A stretch of DNA of 8,365 nt, from the NCBI GenBank assembly GCA_003513555.1, contig DOPG01000094.1, positions 1 through 8,365 on the forward strand, given 5' to 3'. The notes under the pieces are model-generated. The model made no database searches. It was not told the origin of the DNA and saw nothing but the letters and a program-made list of their open reading frames with translations. The translations under genes and the position numbers were made by a program. The DNA is from Rhodopirellula sp. (GTDB lineage: Bacteria > Planctomycetota > Planctomycetia > Pirellulales > Pirellulaceae). Position 1 is the first letter of the stretch. Each line of letters begins with the position of its first letter. This document shows, piece after piece, positions 6,678 to 8,365 of this stretch.

Positions 6678-8365
6678 CAGTGCGCACGCGAATGAGAGCC
6701 AACAACTAGAATTCTTCGAATCGAAAATTCGCCCAATTCTGGTGAATCATTGTTACGAGTGTCACAGCGAAGGTTCCATGAAATTAGCTGCTGGGCTTCG
6801 GCTCGACAGTCGTGCAGCCATCCTCCGGGGTGGTGACTCCGGAAGCGCCATTGTGGTCGGTAAGCCGAAGGAGAGTTTGTTGATCCAGTCTGTGCGCTAT
6901 GAAGCTAACGAAATGCCACCGAGTCAAAAGCTGGAGGCCGCTTCGATTGCAGCATTAGAACAGTGGGTCGAATGGGGCGCGCCTTGGCCAGCCGAAGACA
7001 CTCGTGACTCCATGGCACCTGAGGCAGGTTACGATTGGTATGAATTACAACAGCACTGGGCTTGGCAACCAGTGAAGCGGCCCATTCCTCCGATTGTGTC
7101 CGACTCAGCATTGATCAAAAATCCAATCGACCAATTTGTTGCCTCGCGGCTTGCCAAGAATGCTTTACGACAACCAGGGCCTGCTGCTACCAAGATCCTC
7201 GTCCGCCGGAGTTTCATCGACCTGTTAGGCATTCCTCCTTCACCTGCGGAACTGGCGCGCTGGACCACCGCGATTGACGGGACGCCCGGCAAACGCGACG
7301 AGCAATTCAGTCAGATGATTGACGCATTGCTTGAGCGACCACAATATGGTGAGCGTTGGGCACGGCATTGGTTGGACGTTGCGCGTTACAGTGATACCGG
7401 TGGATGGACTCAAGATAATCGCGCTCACCCATTTGCCTGGCGTTACAGAGATTGGGTTGTGTCGGCCTTCAACGCCGACATGCCGTACGATCAATTCGTG
7501 ACCAACCAAATTGCTGGCGACCACGTAGATACGGACGCTGCGATTGGCACAGGCTTTTTCGCGTTGGGGCCAAGTTATTCATCCGATGGCGGTGATCCCG
7601 AGAGCATTGCGCAAGCAAAGAGCGAAACCCTGGACGATCGTGTGGATACCTTTTCACGCGCGTTCCTCGGATTGACCGTTGCCTGTGCCCGCTGCCACGA
7701 TCACAAATTCGATCCCATTCCCACCCAGGATTACTATTCGATTGCGGGAATTTTCAACAATTCGCGAGAGACGGAAACGCCCCTGGTTGATGCGGAAATT
7801 CAGAAAGCGTACCACGCTCATCAGGGAAAGATTCGAGCAGCACAGGACAAAGTGAATGAGCTGCAAAAGATCCCAAAGGATCAGAAACGCGAAGCGACTG
7901 AACAGGAAAAGGCCGATATTAAAAGCTCGCAGGAGAAATTAGATCAACTAAAAGCGACGGCGACTCCCAAATACGACTTCGCTCATACGATCCACGATGC
8001 GGGCTCCAATGATATGAAGATCGCTCTCCGCGGTAACTTGTTGAAGTTGGGTGAAGTTGCTCCTCGCCGTTTCCTACGAATCATTGAAGGGCAAACCCGC
8101 GAGCAGTTCAAACAGGGAAGCGGGCGAATCCAGCTCGCTAAAGCGGTCGTTTCTTCCTCCAATCCGCTTACAGCTCGTGTGATGGTCAATCGAATCTGGA
8201 TGAATCACTTTGGCAAAGCCTTGGTCAGAACGCCTAGCAATTTCGGCATTCTGGGTGAGTCTCCGAGCCATCCCGAGTTGCTCGATTGGTTGGCTGTGGA
8301 ATTCGTGGATTCAGGCTGGTCCATCAAGTCCCTGCACCGAACAATCATGAATTCCGCGACTTATC
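6571..8365 (+). CDS. Planctomycete cytochrome C / DUF1549 / DUF1553 protein, 3' end cut by window
   Basis: The frame is open for 598 codons to the right edge. The start at ATG 6571 gives a signal peptide with a basic RQRW, core SFITLACVMVSVLWF and cleavage after SAHA (37-40); ATG 6523 is in frame but would make the n-region very long. No SD is seen for either. Order of domains: PSCyt1 (about 45-140) with heme-binding CYECH at 61-65 and a possible Met ligand in EMPP (M115); DUF1549/PSCyt2 (about 183-400) with a second CxxCH, CARCH at 372-376, in the conserved CARCHDHKFDPIP; a charged coiled-coil-like stretch (412-463); then DUF1553/PSD1 from about 480, with IALRGNLLKLGE, NRIWMNHFG and SHPELLDWLA, cut at the edge. 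Members are extracytoplasmic and of unproven function, often beside DUF1501 or sulfatase genes; a role in polysaccharide breakdown is often supposed. Complete members usually run several hundred residues longer than the part seen. Confidence 0.96.
   Translation, partial: MSPSVCTADADKAHGARQRWSFITLACVMVSVLWFSSAHANESQQLEFFESKIRPILVNHCYECHSEGSMKLAAGLRLDSRAAILRGGDSGSAIVVGKPKESLLIQSVRYEANEMPPSQKLEAASIAALEQWVEWGAPWPAEDTRDSMAPEAGYDWYELQQHWAWQPVKRPIPPIVSDSALIKNPIDQFVASRLAKNALRQPGPAATKILVRRSFIDLLGIPPSPAELARWTTAIDGTPGKRDEQFSQMIDALLERPQYGERWARHWLDVARYSDTGGWTQDNRAHPFAWRYRDWVVSAFNADMPYDQFVTNQIAGDHVDTDAAIGTGFFALGPSYSSDGGDPESIAQAKSETLDDRVDTFSRAFLGLTVACARCHDHKFDPIPTQDYYSIAGIFNNSRETETPLVDAEIQKAYHAHQGKIRAAQDKVNELQKIPKDQKREATEQEKADIKSSQEKLDQLKATATPKYDFAHTIHDAGSNDMKIALRGNLLKLGEVAPRRFLRIIEGQTREQFKQGSGRIQLAKAVVSSSNPLTARVMVNRIWMNHFGKALVRTPSNFGILGESPSHPELLDWLAVEFVDSGWSIKSLHRTIMNSATY

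Overview
The window most likely comes from a planctomycete, probably of the Rhodopirellula/Pirellula type. The best evidence is the right-hand gene, which combines a Planctomycete cytochrome C domain (PSCyt1), DUF1549 (PSCyt2) and DUF1553 (PSD1) behind a secretion signal, a combination typical of that phylum. Non-ATG starts and mostly weak Shine-Dalgarno (SD) sequences are compatible with this. The assignment rests on protein families; I could not search a database.

Layout. The left half is read on the minus strand as a two-gene unit. A secreted protein with two metallo-beta-lactamase (MBL) folds (3799 to 1859) is followed, with a 4-base GTGA overlap and a strong SD, by an exported, membrane-anchored protein of unknown function (1862 down to the left edge, where it is cut). 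A gap of about 420 bp separates this unit from a divergent plus-strand pair: an ABC ATPase of the LolD/MacB class (4217-4903) and an FtsX/MacB-type permease (4885-6078), again overlapping. About 300 bp without a convincing gene follow, containing a strong hairpin and a run of nine C. Next come a possible small Cys-rich exported protein (6378-6677) and the start of the large cytochrome/DUF1549/DUF1553 protein (6571 to the right edge, cut).

How the parts may work together. The minus-strand pair appears to place a hydrolase and a membrane-anchored partner on the outer face of the cytoplasmic membrane, and their coupling argues for a joint function. The partner contains what looks like an internal duplication of a beta-rich domain and a two-helix membrane hairpin, and I cannot name a pathway for it. 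The ATPase and permease should form one complex. The permease has a His-containing insert in its periplasmic domain that could bind metal. The DUF1549/DUF1553 gene is of the kind usually followed by a DUF1501 gene, which would lie beyond the right edge.

The points most worth following up are the tandem MBL protein with a degenerate first half, its translationally coupled partner with the internal repeat, the permease with a His-containing insert and no obvious fourth membrane helix, and the Cys-rich ORF overlapping the cytochrome gene.
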